Shown here in pieces: positions 1 to 12,392 of a stretch of 64,000 nt of DNA. The notes under the pieces are model-generated. The model saw only the letters and a list, made by a program, of their open reading frames with translations. It was not told the DNA's origin and searched no databases. This stretch comes from Fusarium oxysporum f. sp. lycopersici 4287 (Eukaryota > Ascomycota > Sordariomycetes > Hypocreales > Nectriaceae). Numbering within the stretch: the first letter of the stretch is position 1; each line of letters begins with the position of its first letter. The stretch is from assembly GCF_000149955.1 (NCBI RefSeq), contig NW_017264848.1:75017-139016 (forward strand), given 5' to 3'. The position numbers were made by a program, and so were the translations under genes.

Positions 1-607
1 GCATGAATGCTGAATGGTTGATAGAGAATGTGGTGGTGTAGGGTAGTATCCTTGAGGAATTTGGTAAGACTTAGCTTTTTTACGATTTACCTCCAATGTA
101 TTTACCGATAAACTATGACTATATGCCTGGGCTCCTTAGTTATCGGTAGTAGCGATCCGAAGAAGAAGGCCTTTCTCAAGAGCTCTCAGCCCCGCACTTA
201 GTTGAACCTCGATGACTCCTGGCGCTTTCCCATCTTAGCCTTGATAGTTGGATGGCGTTTAACGAGTCTGGCTACCCAGTGTACACCGGTATGACTTCCC
301 AACCTTGTTGTCGTATAAAGGCAGCAACATTGGCGCGAACTTGACTGTGAGACAGAACACAGCCAAGGGCCTCTTGTCTGAGTATCCAACTGACTGATCT
401 GGTCTCTTGGGTCTTTAATAACAGCTGGTCAGGATGGGTGGCCTCAGGCTTAGGTGGCAGACCTCATAAACGGTCTAAAAGATTGGTCAGAGGGATGTCA
501 TGCTTCTGGGCAGATTGCTTTTAGGAGAGGCAGTTGTCCGTGTCATTCTGCATGGTTTCAGCAGCTTCACCCTCAGCAAACGAGTCTCGGGGCGTTTCTG
601 CTGATAT

Positions 608-652
608 TTCTTGAGTAGGGGTACACGACAATTAGGAATAGAAGAGTAAGGT
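608..652 (+). repeat. Short copy of a dispersed repeat terminus
   Basis: This stretch contains GGGGTACACGACAATTAG followed by GAATAGAAGAGTA. The same block occurs at 3838-3985, 16830-16995 and 61811-61960, and reversed at 7383-7530. Only the outer part is present here. No reading frame is associated with it. It is most likely the end of a mobile element whose body is lost. Confidence 0.7.
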
Positions 653-879
653 ACGCGTATGACCCGGGTAATTTAGAATTTCATTTCCTACATATAATAT
701 AGCCTTTTTACCAGGCTTCATACATTGCTCTCGTTTTTGTAAGTCGTCTTTAGCTGGATGTATTAATTTTAGAATTTTTGTTGGGTCAAAAAGAAGTATC
801 CCTGCAAGTGATGAACTCTAAACACATTGGTTAGGTAGACTGCAAAGAGAATATAGGAATAGGAGCTGGGCGTGACAAT

Positions 880-1110
880 CAATTAAGAGCTGGAGGCGGG
901 AAAAGATATCATCGTCAGCCATCTTAATTAAGAACTTCTTGAGCTAAAGCAGCAAGAATGGACATTGAAAGGGATGAGTTAGGCGGAGATTACTGTTATT
1001 AAGCCATCTGATCTGTTGTGACAGGGGTGCGCGGCGTGCACGGGCCATGATTTCGTGTATCAGGACCTGATACACGGGGTAATTGGTACAGTAGGCTGAG
1101 AACTTAGCTG
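880..1110 (-). repeat. Duplicate of 14897-15110, OrsD-element fragment
   Basis: About 210 bp nearly identical to 14897-15110, including the start of an OrsD-like reading frame (MADDDIF...) read on the minus strand. It then carries a 21-bp perfect inverted repeat (GTGTATCAGG-A-CCTGATACAC) at 1055-1075. On the minus strand the palindrome region can encode YCTNYPVYQVLIHEI, a motif also encoded at 8469-8535. It is a truncated element end and has no complete gene. Confidence 0.75.
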
Positions 1111-1499
1111 CGTTCTCAATCGCGACGTCTTAGTATATCATCTGTAAGCCGCCGACAGGATATAGGTCCGTTTTGGGACTCTCTCATGGACAAAGCTTGG
1201 GAGGCAATACACTAAGTTCATTTGCATGGTTCCTCTGCGCAAGTGGCCATTGTAACACTGTGAAGCTCAGTTAATCGTTCCAGTGAGTTGTTTAGCTTTC
1301 TTCTGTATTTAAACCGTATCAGTCAGTGTGCGAGAGATGAGAAAGCTCGAGGCCTTGATCCCTGGCCTGTTTTAGTGCCACCAGAATGCAAGCTCTCAAG
1401 TCCTTCACGGCAGCGAATTACCCACGTGACGACGCGCGAAGTTCGTGAATGGCATGGTTTATGGCTAGCAGGTCCTACTGCTGTCAACAGGTTTAGACC

Positions 1500-2550
1500 A
1501 TGTATCATACATACGGCTCATGATCCCAAGCCTACATCTCCTTTGAATAGCAGATCCATAGTTTATCCTGGTGCATTTGTGCCTTAAGCCACATATCTCG
1601 CAGGCTTACGCCCTCCCACCGCGCAGCATAGAACCATGCGTTAAGCGAGTAGATAGCTACCTTAACTCGGCCTTGGTACTTTTCGCCTCTACTGCAGACG
1701 GTCTCTTCAGTAGAGTTATCCCAGTCTGCATCGTATGCCCAAACCCAATATGGATCAAGCTCTTCGTTTTGAGACTCAGGAATCAGTTCAATAGGGACTA
1801 CAATGAATGTGTTTTGCACAATACCTGGGGATGATAGAGACTGTCTATATTCTTGGAAGTGTCTGCTGGACTATCAGCGTGTATCCAAGATATCAATGAG
1901 GCAATGTAACTTACCGTCGGAAGCAATCATCCCCAGCCAAGTCTCCCTCAGAACCTGCGGTAGCCCACACCTCAGTTTGGAGGGCCATCAGGTCATTGCG
2001 TTTTCCCTGGCAATGGATACCGAAGTAGGTTGCTTCTCTCACGTCCCTGGCTAAGGAGGGCTACGGGCTGTTGTTGACCATATCCAAGAGTGAACTCCAC
2101 CTACGACCGTATCGCTGTTCGACCTCCTTGGTTTTGTAGTAGACAAATCCCCAGGGCTGCTGAGCCCGAAGAATCTCTTGTATCCAAGCTGGTGGCGTAT
2201 GGGATGCTCGCTTCCAGATGGCACGAACCGTTTTCTCGAAGTCCTCAAGGGGCTGTGTTTTTTCCTCATCCGAAAGTCGATCAAGTTCTGAGAGCATCCA
2301 TTTCGCATTCCTGCGTGCCAGCTTGATCACGTCACGGCGTATATTCTCTCTATCTCGTGCCGCAGGGGTTTGAAGCTCCTCCTCCTGAAGACGACTCTCA
2401 TAAATGTCTTACAGTGAACAACTATTGTCTCCATCGATATAGTACAAGTCGCAGTAGACTAGCTTCCACGCATCGATTGGTATAGCGAAGTAATAAGCCC
2501 GGTCAAAGTTTGAGAATGCTTCGAACAAACCCTCGTACCTGGAAGCGGAC
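1500..2550 (-). pseudogene. RIP-broken conserved fungal hypothetical gene
   Basis: Read on the minus strand, three pieces of one protein line up: a piece with YEGLFEAFSNFDRAYYFAIP near 2530-2410, one with WGFVYYKTKEVE near 2330-2061, and one with YQGRVKVAIYSLNAWFYAARWEGVS near 1700-1590. A plausible small intron (GTAAGT to CAG) lies between the last two pieces, at about 1900-1850. In-frame TAA/TAG codons fall at about 2409, 2061 and 1532, each readable as a former CAA or CAG. I recognise the pattern (WGF.IY, then RVK.ALYSLN.WFY..RWEG) as a widespread fungal protein of unknown function, from memory only. No function can be given. The gene is dead as read here. Confidence 0.6.
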
Positions 2551-2803
2551 CGAGTGACACGTTATCAAGCTGGCGCTAGCTATTTTGGGCGATGTAATAC
2601 ATCACTGATTTGTGGAAACGCGCCTTGTTTTTGCTACCCTATACGATTCATTTTGGTACCAATCTGTCTTTATTGACAACTCTCTCCTGTAAAAATTCTT
2701 TCTTGGCACGCACTGTTAGTGCGGTGCTAGGAGCGGGATTTTCTGCAGGCCACGCGACCACACAAAAACTGCGGGGACGCTATCGGCTCCCTAACAGCAG
2801 TTT

Positions 2804-3196
2804 TCAGAGAAGGAATTTTGGAGAGTTCGCCTTCTCTGACAACACCTTTGTCGGATCTAATGGCGGCACCTCAGAACCAGAACGCCTTAGATATCGGAGG
2901 GCGATGCCCCGGGCATTCGTAGCGACATCCTTCCGATCAACGACGCCGATTGCGATGGGTTTTTCTCCTTTAAAGGCAAGCCGCACCGTCGGCCTCTGAT
3001 CCCTTCCCGAGGTTTTTCCCTGCCGCCGCGACAGTCGACTACGAGCTACAACTTGGTTACTGGAGATTGTGGACTGCGTCAGCAGATGTAGTGATGCGCG
3101 AGAGAATTCTGGTCGGTGGAAAAAGTTCGACAATAGATTGCCCTCGAACCCGCTGACGGGTGACGGGCTTGAGAAATACAGCACCTTTTGTGCCAT
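2804..3196 (-). CDS. Weak 130-codon open frame, unknown
   Basis: This is an open minus-strand frame of 130 codons in a locally GC-richer patch. It has no recognisable domain, and an overlapping plus-strand frame (2610-2999) is equally long. I see no introns or family motifs. It may be a remnant of a host gene or chance. Treat it as unsupported unless expression or homology is found. Confidence 0.15.
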   Translation of the reverse strand: MAQKVLYFSSPSPVSGFEGNLLSNFFHRPEFSRASLHLLTQSTISSNQVVARSRLSRRQGKTSGRDQRPTVRLAFKGEKPIAIGVVDRKDVATNARGIALRYLRRSGSEVPPLDPTKVLSEKANSPKFLL

Positions 3197-3304
3197 TGGT
3201 ATGCTGGATGGTGAAGGAAGCGGGGTATCCTGTACCTAGCTAGCTCAGCACGTTTTTTGCTCCAGTAGGAGATTTGGCTTCGTTACAGCCACCCAGACGA
3301 AAAA

Positions 3305-3332
3305 TACACATACATACATACATACATACATA
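3305..3332. repeat. (CATA)n microsatellite
   Basis: Six to seven tandem CATA units lie directly after a short A-rich run. It is simple-sequence DNA with no gene. Confidence 0.9.
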
Positions 3333-3837
3333 TCTGTCTTTATTGAGCGACTTGACCGCCCGCATACTATTAGCTCTATTCTTGGATTGTAAGTAAACGG
3401 CTGTTAGTTTGATTTGGAGCAGGATAAATGAAAGACAGGCTTATATATTTTCAAAAACTTGCTTCTCAAGTGTAACTTAAGCTAATCGGCTCGCTTATCA
3501 ACTACTGTAGGTTTCCAAATTTACTGTGTGGCTGAGCATTGGCATGTGACACTGCCAGCATGACTAAGTAGACTGATGAAATGTACTACTCCATAATAGG
3601 AAATGTAACGCTTGACAGATAAACACCACTATTCCGTAATAGGAAATGTAACGCCCAATCGAGAGTCCAATCTTCGCAATATTGGATGACATGCCACGAC
3701 TACAATATTAATCAAAAGTGAATCAAAGTTGGCTCGGAATGCTAATTCAAGCCTTTGAAAGGGGATCGTAATTTAATTTAGCCGAAAAATGTGCTGGTGG
3801 CTTTGAACCCCAAGTCGAATTTGCCTACTGGATTCAC

Positions 3838-3985
3838 TCGTGTGTGTGACGCGCCGATTGTCAATCGAAAGGGGACAAATCAGTCGCTATGGATTAAATG
3901 GGAATAAACCGGAGATAGTCAAGTACCTGAAAAGAAGACAGGGGTATGTGACAATTAGGAATAAAAGAGTAAGGTTGTATCAACT
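3838..3985 (+). repeat. Dispersed repeat terminus, longer copy
   Basis: Aligns over about 145 bp with 16830-16995. Shared blocks include GGGAATAAACCGGAGATAG, ACAGGGGTA, GACAATTAGGAATA and AGAGTA. The two copies differ mainly by transitions and one internal deletion that removes a second GACAATTAG unit here. It belongs to the same family as 608-652, 7383-7530 and 61811-61960. Confidence 0.75.
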
Positions 3986-4296
3986 AATTTTTAAATTCAC
4001 AATCCTTACATCTCTGCACATTACAAGACGGACAACGATCAACAAGATGAATATTAAACCAACCGTCCCCGCAAATGCACTGTCCATAAATGAGTCATTT
4101 TCTATTCAAGTAATTCGAATGGGTAACTTACACATCGGTAAAGCATTGGTATATGACCAGTACGAATAGTAGCGGGCATTTTTTCAGAGACACTTGACAA
4201 ACGGCTCTTTTGTTTTACTGCTGTCCGATGGACAGCATCGCCTGTAGAGATATGGGGTGGCCCGGAGTTCAAGTGGTATAACTAACATAAAGTTAG

Positions 4297-6950
4297 TCAA
4301 TTTTGCCTTTTCAAGAGTAAAACCAATACATTAGTTGTACAGGTCCTACCCTCTCCGCGAATAGTGTGCATTACCCTTATACTGCTGGGTCCTATGTCTT
4401 CCATTTCTTTGGATTTGTTCATGTGTAGGTGATTAAGTGCGTCTGTGTGACCCATTGAATACGCGAGGTCGTACGGGGTGCTCCCGTATTCGTCCTTTGC
4501 GCAGGGATCTGCGCCTTGCTTGAGGAGGCGTTTGATTACCTCGACATTACCAGCGAGCGCAGCAGAATGAAGTGGTGCCATTTTTATGACATCCGTTCGG
4601 TTCGGATCGGCACCCTCAGCAAATAGCATGTCCATGACATTCACATGGCCTCGTAGAGCCGCCGCGTGAAACGCTGTAGCACCCAGCCGACCACCCTCGG
4701 CGTCGATCTCTGCGCCCTGTGATAGAAGAGCTCTGACGCAATACTCAAGGCCGAACGATGCTGCATAATAGAGCGATGTGGCTTGTCTAGGGTAAGCATT
4801 CCAACACAGTTTGCGCTCTTTTATAGCTGATGTGTATTCCTGTTTGTTGCCAAACATTGGGCGAGAGCATATAACCTGTACCCAGGACATAAAAATAGTA
4901 CGACAACTGGGACTGAAAAAACGCAGAGCCTTGTTACTAAGTTCTTCAGAAAAGAGGTTGGCATTTCGAACGTAGGCGGCCCACCATATCGATGCATGGT
5001 AGAGGAAGGGATAGCGAAGTAGGCGACTCTCAAAGTCATCAGCACTACCAGCTGGGCCGGATCGGAAGTCCGCGAATGAGAGATACGTCAAACAGCTTAG
5101 TGCATTCTGTATGTTTGCCTCAGATTCAGAAAATGCAAATATTGAGGCCCTGCTTCTCTTGATTGCATCTGATAAGAGATAGTCCTTGACGGACAGATGC
5201 GCCAGCATGACGTTTCCTTTGGCTGTAACCACAATAAGATTTCCGCATAGATCTTGAATATCCTCAGGACTGATTAGTAGGGCAGCTTCTTCGCAAATAT
5301 GGTCCATGTTCGGTTCGATGGCCAAACTTTCGTGAAGCTCACCAAGAGACAAGGGCGAGACAGTACATACTAGCCATTGGAGTAGCTGCCTTACAATTCT
5401 GATCGTCCCGGATGGAATTTTGACAAGGATGTTTTCGTATGTTTCGTGCAGACCTTTCGGGAGGGTTTTGAGGGCTTCTCTGATGTCTTTCATAGTCTTG
5501 AGCTGCGCAATTTCATCAAGCTGGCATCGAACCCAAAAGAACCTGATCTCCAGGTTAGCTCTACAATCATTCGCAAATCAGATAATGACACAGTTAGATC
5601 AACTTACATCCCGCTGGCTTGCACTCTCAATGACTGTAGGATAGTTTCTCTGAAAGATGGCTTAAGTTTCAGCATCCTGAAGCCTGGATCGTGGTCCAGC
5701 CGGTAGTTTATATAGCGGTCGATGTCAGAATTTAAACAGTTCGAAACAGACTCCAGACGTATCCTTGGAAAGTCTGATAATACTTCGCGAATATCGGCCT
5801 CGTCGCGACTGCTAAGAAGTATATTCAAATGATGCCCTTGGGTACCCAATTGGCGAAACAGTTCAAGGATGCCTCGCCGACTCTCGCACTCATCAAGCGC
5901 ATCAACAAGGATTATCACATGATGCTTAGACGTTAGCAACATGAGGATCTCGCTGAGAGTCCGCAGGTCTGTCTGCCTGACGTAAGGAGATTGGGTCGAT
6001 GTGTTCCTTTCAAAGACTTCCTCGAGATCTTTTGGGAAACGACCCAATTGCGTACATATCTGAGCGATAAGAGAGCCAACCAAGTTGAGAGGATTACGTG
6101 TTTCTGGGCTTCTGAAATCGCAATAGAAATACGCCACGTAGGTACGGTCGTTCTGGTTGCCGCATTGCTGGATGAAATCTATCACGGTCGACACAAGAAC
6201 AGTTTTTCCAGATCCGAGGATACCAGTCAACCAAAGGACGGAACTTTTGGCACGCCGCCAAAATTTGAACTCCTCGTAAGACAAGAGCCAGTCGTTCGTC
6301 CCAGTTACGCGCATATCCATAGCTGCACAATGGCTTGTAAAGGGGTCAACAGGCGACAGCCAATTAAGAATTTGTCGTGTCCGGTCAGTAGCTTCTCGAT
6401 TATTCTGGCGGTCGTTCAACGTATGCAAGCAACACATGAGGTCAGCTTGTGACCTCTCTATGCGTCCTAAGCCATCTACCAGTCCGGTAAGCTGTCTTTT
6501 AAATTCAGTTGATGTTTTCTTGATCTCCAAGGTTAGCTTCCGGTGATCGTTTTCTAAAGCCAGCCATAGGAGGGACTTTTCGCGCTCAATGGCAGCAAGA
6601 ATCTTCTCCACCTCTCTCTCTGTGAATGGCCATTTGAGAGTTTCCAACACCTTCTTATGCCCTCCTTTGGACAGAAGCTTAGCTTGGATGGTCTGCAAGG
6701 TAACATCAAGTCGCCCCAGAGGCCCCTTGGGACCTTGAAGGGCCTCGATTGTACAAGACCATGCCTTGCCTTCCTCCGAATCATCCGCCCCATCCTTCAG
6801 CTGCTGGAGTATGTATTCACAGGTCCGGACCTCTTCTCGAAGACGCTTCCGCAGGTTAGTTGCGCCAGCAGCTGCGTTTACATATTTGACAACCTCGGAG
6901 GACAGCTGGATAGTGGCGATGATACTCGCGGTTGTGCTGAGTGGATCCAT
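4297..6950 (-). CDS. NACHT-ankyrin STAND (NLR-like) protein
   Basis: A two-exon gene coding for about 862 residues: exon 1 6950-5608, exon 2 5542-4297, with a 65-bp GTAAGT...CAG intron at 5543-5607. Splicing there restores the family motif GMFFWVRCQLD. The N-terminus (MDPLSTTASIIATI...) resembles the helical Helo-like/STAND N-terminal regions of fungal NLRs. A NACHT NTPase follows, with Walker A GILGSGKT and Walker B-like VIILVDALDECE. After a winged-helix-like stretch come three to four ankyrin repeats at the C-terminus (TAFHAAALRGHVNVMDML, APLHSAALAGNVEVIKRLL). Such proteins act as cytosolic sensors in fungal non-self recognition and programmed cell death. The ligand is unknown. There are no premature stops, in contrast to its neighbours. 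Confidence 0.88.
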
Positions 6951-7382
6951 CCGGGCGATAAGTTAAATATGCTAACCTCAGACGACCAAAGGAACATTGA
7001 TTGTTCAATAGTAGAGAAAATCGCACACGGTATAGCTTCGTAGGGTTTTGTACAGCATGCGTGTAAGGGGTTGCGGTTGGCTTTATGAAATACTCCAGGA
7101 AGAGACAACTTCCATGTTGCTCCACATTACTGGGCCTGCTATTGGCTCATATGCCTACATAATCAGCACCCATGATGCATATCGGTAAGCAATGTTGGCA
7201 AGCCACTGTGACTAACCCCAGCACATGAGCCAATTATTGATACACACGTATAGAATTGATTATGGCCGGTACCTACTGTAACAAGGGTTGTCTGTAATGT
7301 GCCGGATTACACATTGCTATTCCCAACTGTGCACGGGAGTGAGGTCTTCCCCAACTAGCCTCTAGCCACTTTTCAGCCCAAA

Positions 7383-7530
7383 ATCTCTACTCTTCTATTC
7401 TTAATTATTATAAAACCCAAATTATCGCCCCACCTCCTGTTCATTCTTATATATATCTATCTCTAACCTATTTACATATATTAATTTCCATAGCGACTAT
7501 AATTACTACCTTACGCATTACCAACATATC
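7383..7530 (-). repeat. Inverted copy of the dispersed repeat terminus
   Basis: The reverse complement matches 61811-61960: GTAGTAATT.TAGTCGCTA.GGAAAT, then GAATAGAAGAGTAG. It is strongly AT-shifted, as expected from RIP. It lies in an AT-rich stretch (7100-7900) in which I see no gene. Confidence 0.65.
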
Positions 7531-7916
7531 TAAATACATGCCACATAAAGGCTCTCATATTATTTAAAACTAATAATTGAGGCAACTGATTAATTGACCT
7601 AATTATAATAAGTTATATTAAATATATTACTTTTATATAAAAACCTCTATAAATCAAGGTTAAATCCTTATATTCAACTACTAGTAAAGAGATTATAATA
7701 TTAGTATAAGTGCCCATTATTAATTATAAACATGAGATACTCAGCTTATACAGTAGTAATCCTATAAGTTAAAGGGAAGTATCTAACTTCTGCTGCCCTC
7801 TTTATTATGCAGCTTACTAAGTGTGACGGTTGGATTCTGAGGTAGCCCCTAGGGTCATAACATTAAGAGCCTTCTCTACGGCTTAATTCTGATATAGTTT
7901 GCAGGGTAAAGCGTAT

Positions 7917-8270
7917 TACCTCACAATTGAGGAAATATACGACAGCCAATAATTGCCTATTTGCTTCTCCTCACTGCCATACTGCAATTATCCTCTCGCA
8001 TTACTAAATGACTCGCCGAGCGCTTTGAGTTGCTCGCCTGCAGTTGTCAGTCTGCCACAAGTGCCACTGAACGCCCGAAGACCTTGTGCTTCCATCACTG
8101 CATGGTCAGCTACCCGCTATCAAGCCCTTTATGGCCTGTCTGTGCTGAGGGGCTTTTATGGCTGCAGCCGGTCAAGCAAGTAGTTTTGGGGGGTTGACTA
8201 AACCGAAAACGGCCATAGACCAAGGTTGTTTTCTCTTTCCTCAAAAAAGGAATAAACTCTATTATCTGTC
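7917..8270 (+). repeat. Repeat copy A (pairs with 24990-25330)
   Basis: About 340 bp homologous to 24990-25330 in the same orientation. Shared blocks include GGCTGCAGCCGGTCAAGCAA, CCTGTGC and GATTGTTTTCTCTTTCC-like ends. No conserved reading frame spans both copies. It is probably a fragment of a mobile element. The unit immediately precedes OrsD-related DNA in both places (8463 here, about 25400 there), so the pair may be one end of that element type. Confidence 0.7.
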
Positions 8271-8462
8271 CCTTCAGTAGCCTTAACGCCCACTATACGG
8301 CAGAGCCATGCTTTCAGAACTGGCTAAATGGCACCGGAGCAATGCCACAAATGTGAGCGAGATGATCTAACATATGGCCATCTTTAACTTCTATCTTGTC
8401 CGGAGAAACAGCAGGCATCTAGGCCGGGTTGAATTTTAACCATCTTCCTATACACAAGGTCA

Positions 8463-8711
8463 TCATACGTGGCGTGCACGGGCCATAATTTCGTGTATCA
8501 GGACCTGATACGTGGGGTAATTGGTACAGTAGGCGGCGAATGCAATTACCTCCTGCAGCTGTGCCCCAACTGTCCTGTGGCGGTTGCGGTAGTGATGCCT
8601 GACCTGATCTATGCCGGGCTTGATGGCGGCTGGGCAAAGGAGGCAGAGGAGGACGCCGAGCTCTTTGCAGAGTAATAAGAGAATAGAGCTCCATTCAAGT
8701 ACGAGTGGCAA
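8463..8711 (-). pseudogene. OrsD-like zinc-finger fragment
   Basis: An 82-codon frame with a C2H2-type finger (CLLCPAAIKPG...HHYRNRH) typical of OrsD/DUF3505 proteins, then YCTNYPTYQVLIHEIMARAR. The last part is encoded by the palindromic block at 8495-8511. It lies downstream of, and on the same strand as, the large OrsD gene at 8745-12392. The frame stops just after the palindrome, where homology to the family is lost. It is probably the amputated finger region of another element copy. Confidence 0.55.
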
Positions 8712-8744
8712 TATACGTTATAACCCATATTTATTAACCACCTA

Positions 8745-11700
8745 CTACTCCACGATCCAATACCGAACACTACTACCCTTTACAAATCTCTGGAGTAATA
8801 CATGTTTCCACCCTTTTTCGCCACCTTTTCTATCTTGAGGTTTACATGAGCTACAATGGTGCCTGAGGTTCGACTTGTCGATAAATAAGAAGTCACAGTA
8901 ATCGCAGCTGAACCCACCTAGTTTTGGGAGTTGCGGGATAGCCTTACTACCATTTTCTGGAAGTGGTACCTTGGTCGGATCTTGAAACGCTTGCTTATCA
9001 CAAAACGATAGTATTCCCTTAAGTTTATCTCCCGTGTACTTGTGCGTATTTCGAAAGTGGGTTTCGATGCCCCTGCCAGGTCGAACAGCACCTATACAGA
9101 GGAGGCAAAGCAGAATTTGAGGCTCATCAAGCACATGGAGAACTCCATCCGTGACTTCAGAGTATTTCCTTCCGGTACGCACGTCTTGGGGTAGGGCCTC
9201 ATTACATGTTATAGGTAAGATCAAGTCCTGCTTGCCTTGCCAACCTTCTGCTGGTATAGACTGCACATCTTCCTTACTCATGGTTGTCAACGGTCCGCTA
9301 CCCTTTTGTCTTTTTGTCAAATAAGCTTCATCCATTGGAGGTATATGGTCCGCAGTGACTTCTGTGATAATTCGCTTCCTATTGGATGGAAATGACGTTG
9401 GGCTGATAGGTGTTCCTTCAGGTTTAAAAGGCAAGCTCTTACTTGACTGGCGCAGAAACTCATGCCAACGGACCGAAGCCCACTCATAGCATCGTAGAAG
9501 CGATGGTTGAAGTCTGGATGGGTACGCTCCATCTAGTCCATATATGATCCCACGCTGGAGTGGCCGATGCCCACTCTGCCAAGCGAATATAGTGTTAATG
9601 TCAACATTATCGCTGCAGTCGTCATGCCTATTGAACGGGATATACACCTCGCGAACATGTTTCTCTGTGACTGCTATGGCCAGCTGGCGATACGTCCGTA
9701 CATTAATCCTTTGTTGCCATACTTCTAAAGTCGCCTTCGCAACAACGTCTGTCAGGTGAGATGTGGGCCAAGGCCTCCCGTTGTGATGGAATAGTAATCG
9801 TGTCTGCAAGCACTGTTGGGCGCTCCTATCGGTACCGAGCTGCTCGCGGCGTAGTAGATCAGCAACCCGTCGAATATAGACAAGGTACTTGAACAGAACG
9901 TGACCCAGTCTGACCGGAAGGAATCGCACCACATAGAATTCGCGATTCGTCAGTCGCTTTGCTTTATGATGGCAGATAATGTATGCCATATAGCCACCCC
10001 AAACATATACCCCACAAGTTGTATTCAGGCCATTCTCGTACTCGAGGCTGAAGAGTTCTCTGACTCGTGGTGTCTGGCCACATGCAGTGTAAAGACCACC
10101 AGCAAGCTGCTCCTCCATCTTCCTGACTTGTTTCAAATACGCTGTTACAGCATGCCATCGCCATACTCCGTCTTTAGCTAGTCCGTTTCTGCCTGCGGTA
10201 TAGGCATGAACTAATAGCTCCAGGTATGCTGACTCAAGACCGTTCCCAGGGCAGTTAATAAAGCTGTAACCACTTTTTGAACTAGACATATCGTCTTTGA
10301 TCTTTAATAAGTCAACGTGTAGATATAGACCAAACATCAACTGATCACATAGTGCTTCTGCCTGTGTAATGAAATAGTCTGCGAGTTTGCGAAAGTTGTT
10401 CATTGTTATTTGAAAAGTGGCATGAGACACTGTCTCACCATCGTTGCTCCAGTAGAAAAGCATGGATAGTGGTTCAGTGCGTGCGATGTTGCGCCCAAAA
10501 TCTCTAAGGCTTATCAGCTCCGCCAATGGGTATTGTGAGCCTAGAACCATGTACTTGGCTCGGAATTCATTAAAGCACTCGAATTGCCCAGCGTCCGGCC
10601 GTTATGGGATACCAATAGACTGATATTCACGTAGAGGCAATGCTTGCTCTAGGAATAACATACGCTGTATATAGATTATTGCTGACAGCTTGGAGCAATA
10701 TTGTCGAGCGAGTTGGAATCTCTGACAATCTGCAGAAAATCCAAGAATACCGCTAAAATATATAAGCAGTGTAGAGCTTGGTTGCCAATCGACATAACTT
10801 TCGGTGCTGAGCATAACACATAGCTGAAACAACAGTTCGAGGAATTGTCCGCTTGCAGATGCAGTAGAGTCCCCCAATGCCCATGCGAATAGATTCTGCT
10901 GGGTTCCAGCTGTGTTCCCCTCAACATCGTCATAATATCCAGAATCGTTGTAGTCGCTCTCATCGTCATCGTCATCCTCAAGTTCCCAAGCTTCAACGTT
11001 CTCATCATCTGTTTCGGCGTCCTCTGCACCTTCTTTCCCATCTGATCCCTGACAAGCTCGAGTGTTGGGATGAACATCAGTGGATTGGCCTTCCATGGGA
11101 CCAGAGTGTATTCCTACTAGAAGGCTTCCCCGTTTTTTCATGACTGGCCATGTTCCTTTCGACACGTCGAGATGGTTCCAAATGTTGTGCTCCCAGATCC
11201 GATCTAACTGTGTGGCGATCTCGGGCTTTATCTTCACATTCGTCATTCCTTGTCGAGAGTCATCCGGCATTCGGTATATTCGTAGGATAAAAGCCAAGAA
11301 TTGCTTCTGAGTCCTTCGATATCTAACCTCGCTACTCGTCTCTGCCACGAGATTGAAAGCAAGCTCTCGGCGACTCTGCAGCCTCGAGCTGAGCAGCCAG
11401 CAGAGAATATTGTGACTAGTACCGCGAACCGTATCCTCACAACGATCTATCACCGAGTCAAGCGCTCTCACGATGCATGAGATCTTCTGTTTGTCCTCTC
11501 GTGGGCTAACAAGATTCGGCGCCCCTTCCGAATTGCCCTGTCCTAAGGTGTAGTCTGCGTGGAGGGAATGGCGATTGGGTAGTCTGATCAGCGCGCGCAG
11601 AATGTCTCGTCGGGACCCTCGGTAGATAGAAGGCCATTGTGTTCGGTCTAGCCACAAGCTTGTAGCGGCAAATGTGTCGGTGCCTGTGTCATTGATAGTC

Positions 11701-12392
11701 GTCCGGGGTTGACTTAAAGCTTCTCGATACCTGGCTTCCCGATCTATAACTTGTTGTAGATGGGTGGATGCCTCATATGTAAGAACATAGGGCGTTCCTT
11801 GCGGTTTCTTGGCACTTGTCTTTGCCTTCGGCCTGTCTGCCTTTATTTTTGTCTGTATGTTGACCTCAAACCATTTGCTGCCTTCTCGGGAAGGGAAGAA
11901 TCGTTGGCATGCAACACCTTCTATCCATGGCAGAAGTTCGGCCGCCTGATGTCCTATGGGTGGCCTTCCTTTGCTTCTGGGATTGACCCACTCATGAAGC
12001 TTGGTACAATGCTCCTGCATCGCCTGAACCTGGCGAATATTAAAACCACAGTGTCGGCATTTGAGGACATCAAGCTTAGGTGGGGCGAGGCAAGGAATGG
12101 GTTCATTTGTTGGTAGTGGATATTGTAATTGAGGTAGTTCGGCCCGGGTTCGAAGCACATCTGGTAACACTTCGATAGATTCCGCTAGCCTGCGCCGGGT
12201 CCATAGGTCGATTCCAGGATGCTTTTTGGCAAGATGGGTGGTAACTTCTCTGGCCAAGCATGCATATTGACATTTCTGACAAACAAGAATCCGATATTGA
12301 GAAAGAAGCATAAACGGGTATATAGGGTTAGAAGGGCCGAGCTCGGTCAAAGGCTTGAGTGTCATGGTCTGACGAATTAGTGCTGTAGGCAA
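8745..12392 (-). pseudogene. OrsD-like (DUF3505) element protein, one premature stop
   Basis: One continuous minus-strand frame of about 1216 codons, interrupted by a single TAA at 10602-10604. The sequence reads smoothly across it, consistent with CAA to TAA. The N-terminus carries two C2H2-like fingers (CQKCQYACLAREVTTHLAKKH; CRHCGFNIRQVQAMQEHCTKLH), the DUF3505/OrsD hallmark. An acidic linker (EDAETDDENVEAWELEDDDDDE) follows. The second half has, in order, TPRVRELFSLEYENG, HHKAKRLTN, TYRQLAIAVTEKHV and WQSGHRPLQRGIIYGLDGAY. This order resembles the R..K..HxxR..H..Y layout of tyrosine recombinases. C2H2 fingers recur at the C-terminus (CLLC...HFRNTH; CDYCDFLF...HHCSSC). The element carries its terminal module at 12517-12660, upstream of the start. 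By family name it relates to OrsD of the orsellinic-acid cluster, but the context here is mobile DNA, not a metabolic cluster. Confidence 0.72.

Noticed and set aside
2610..2999. Plus-strand open frame opposite 2804-3196
   Set aside because: No family features, and it overlaps an equally long frame on the other strand; both may be chance.
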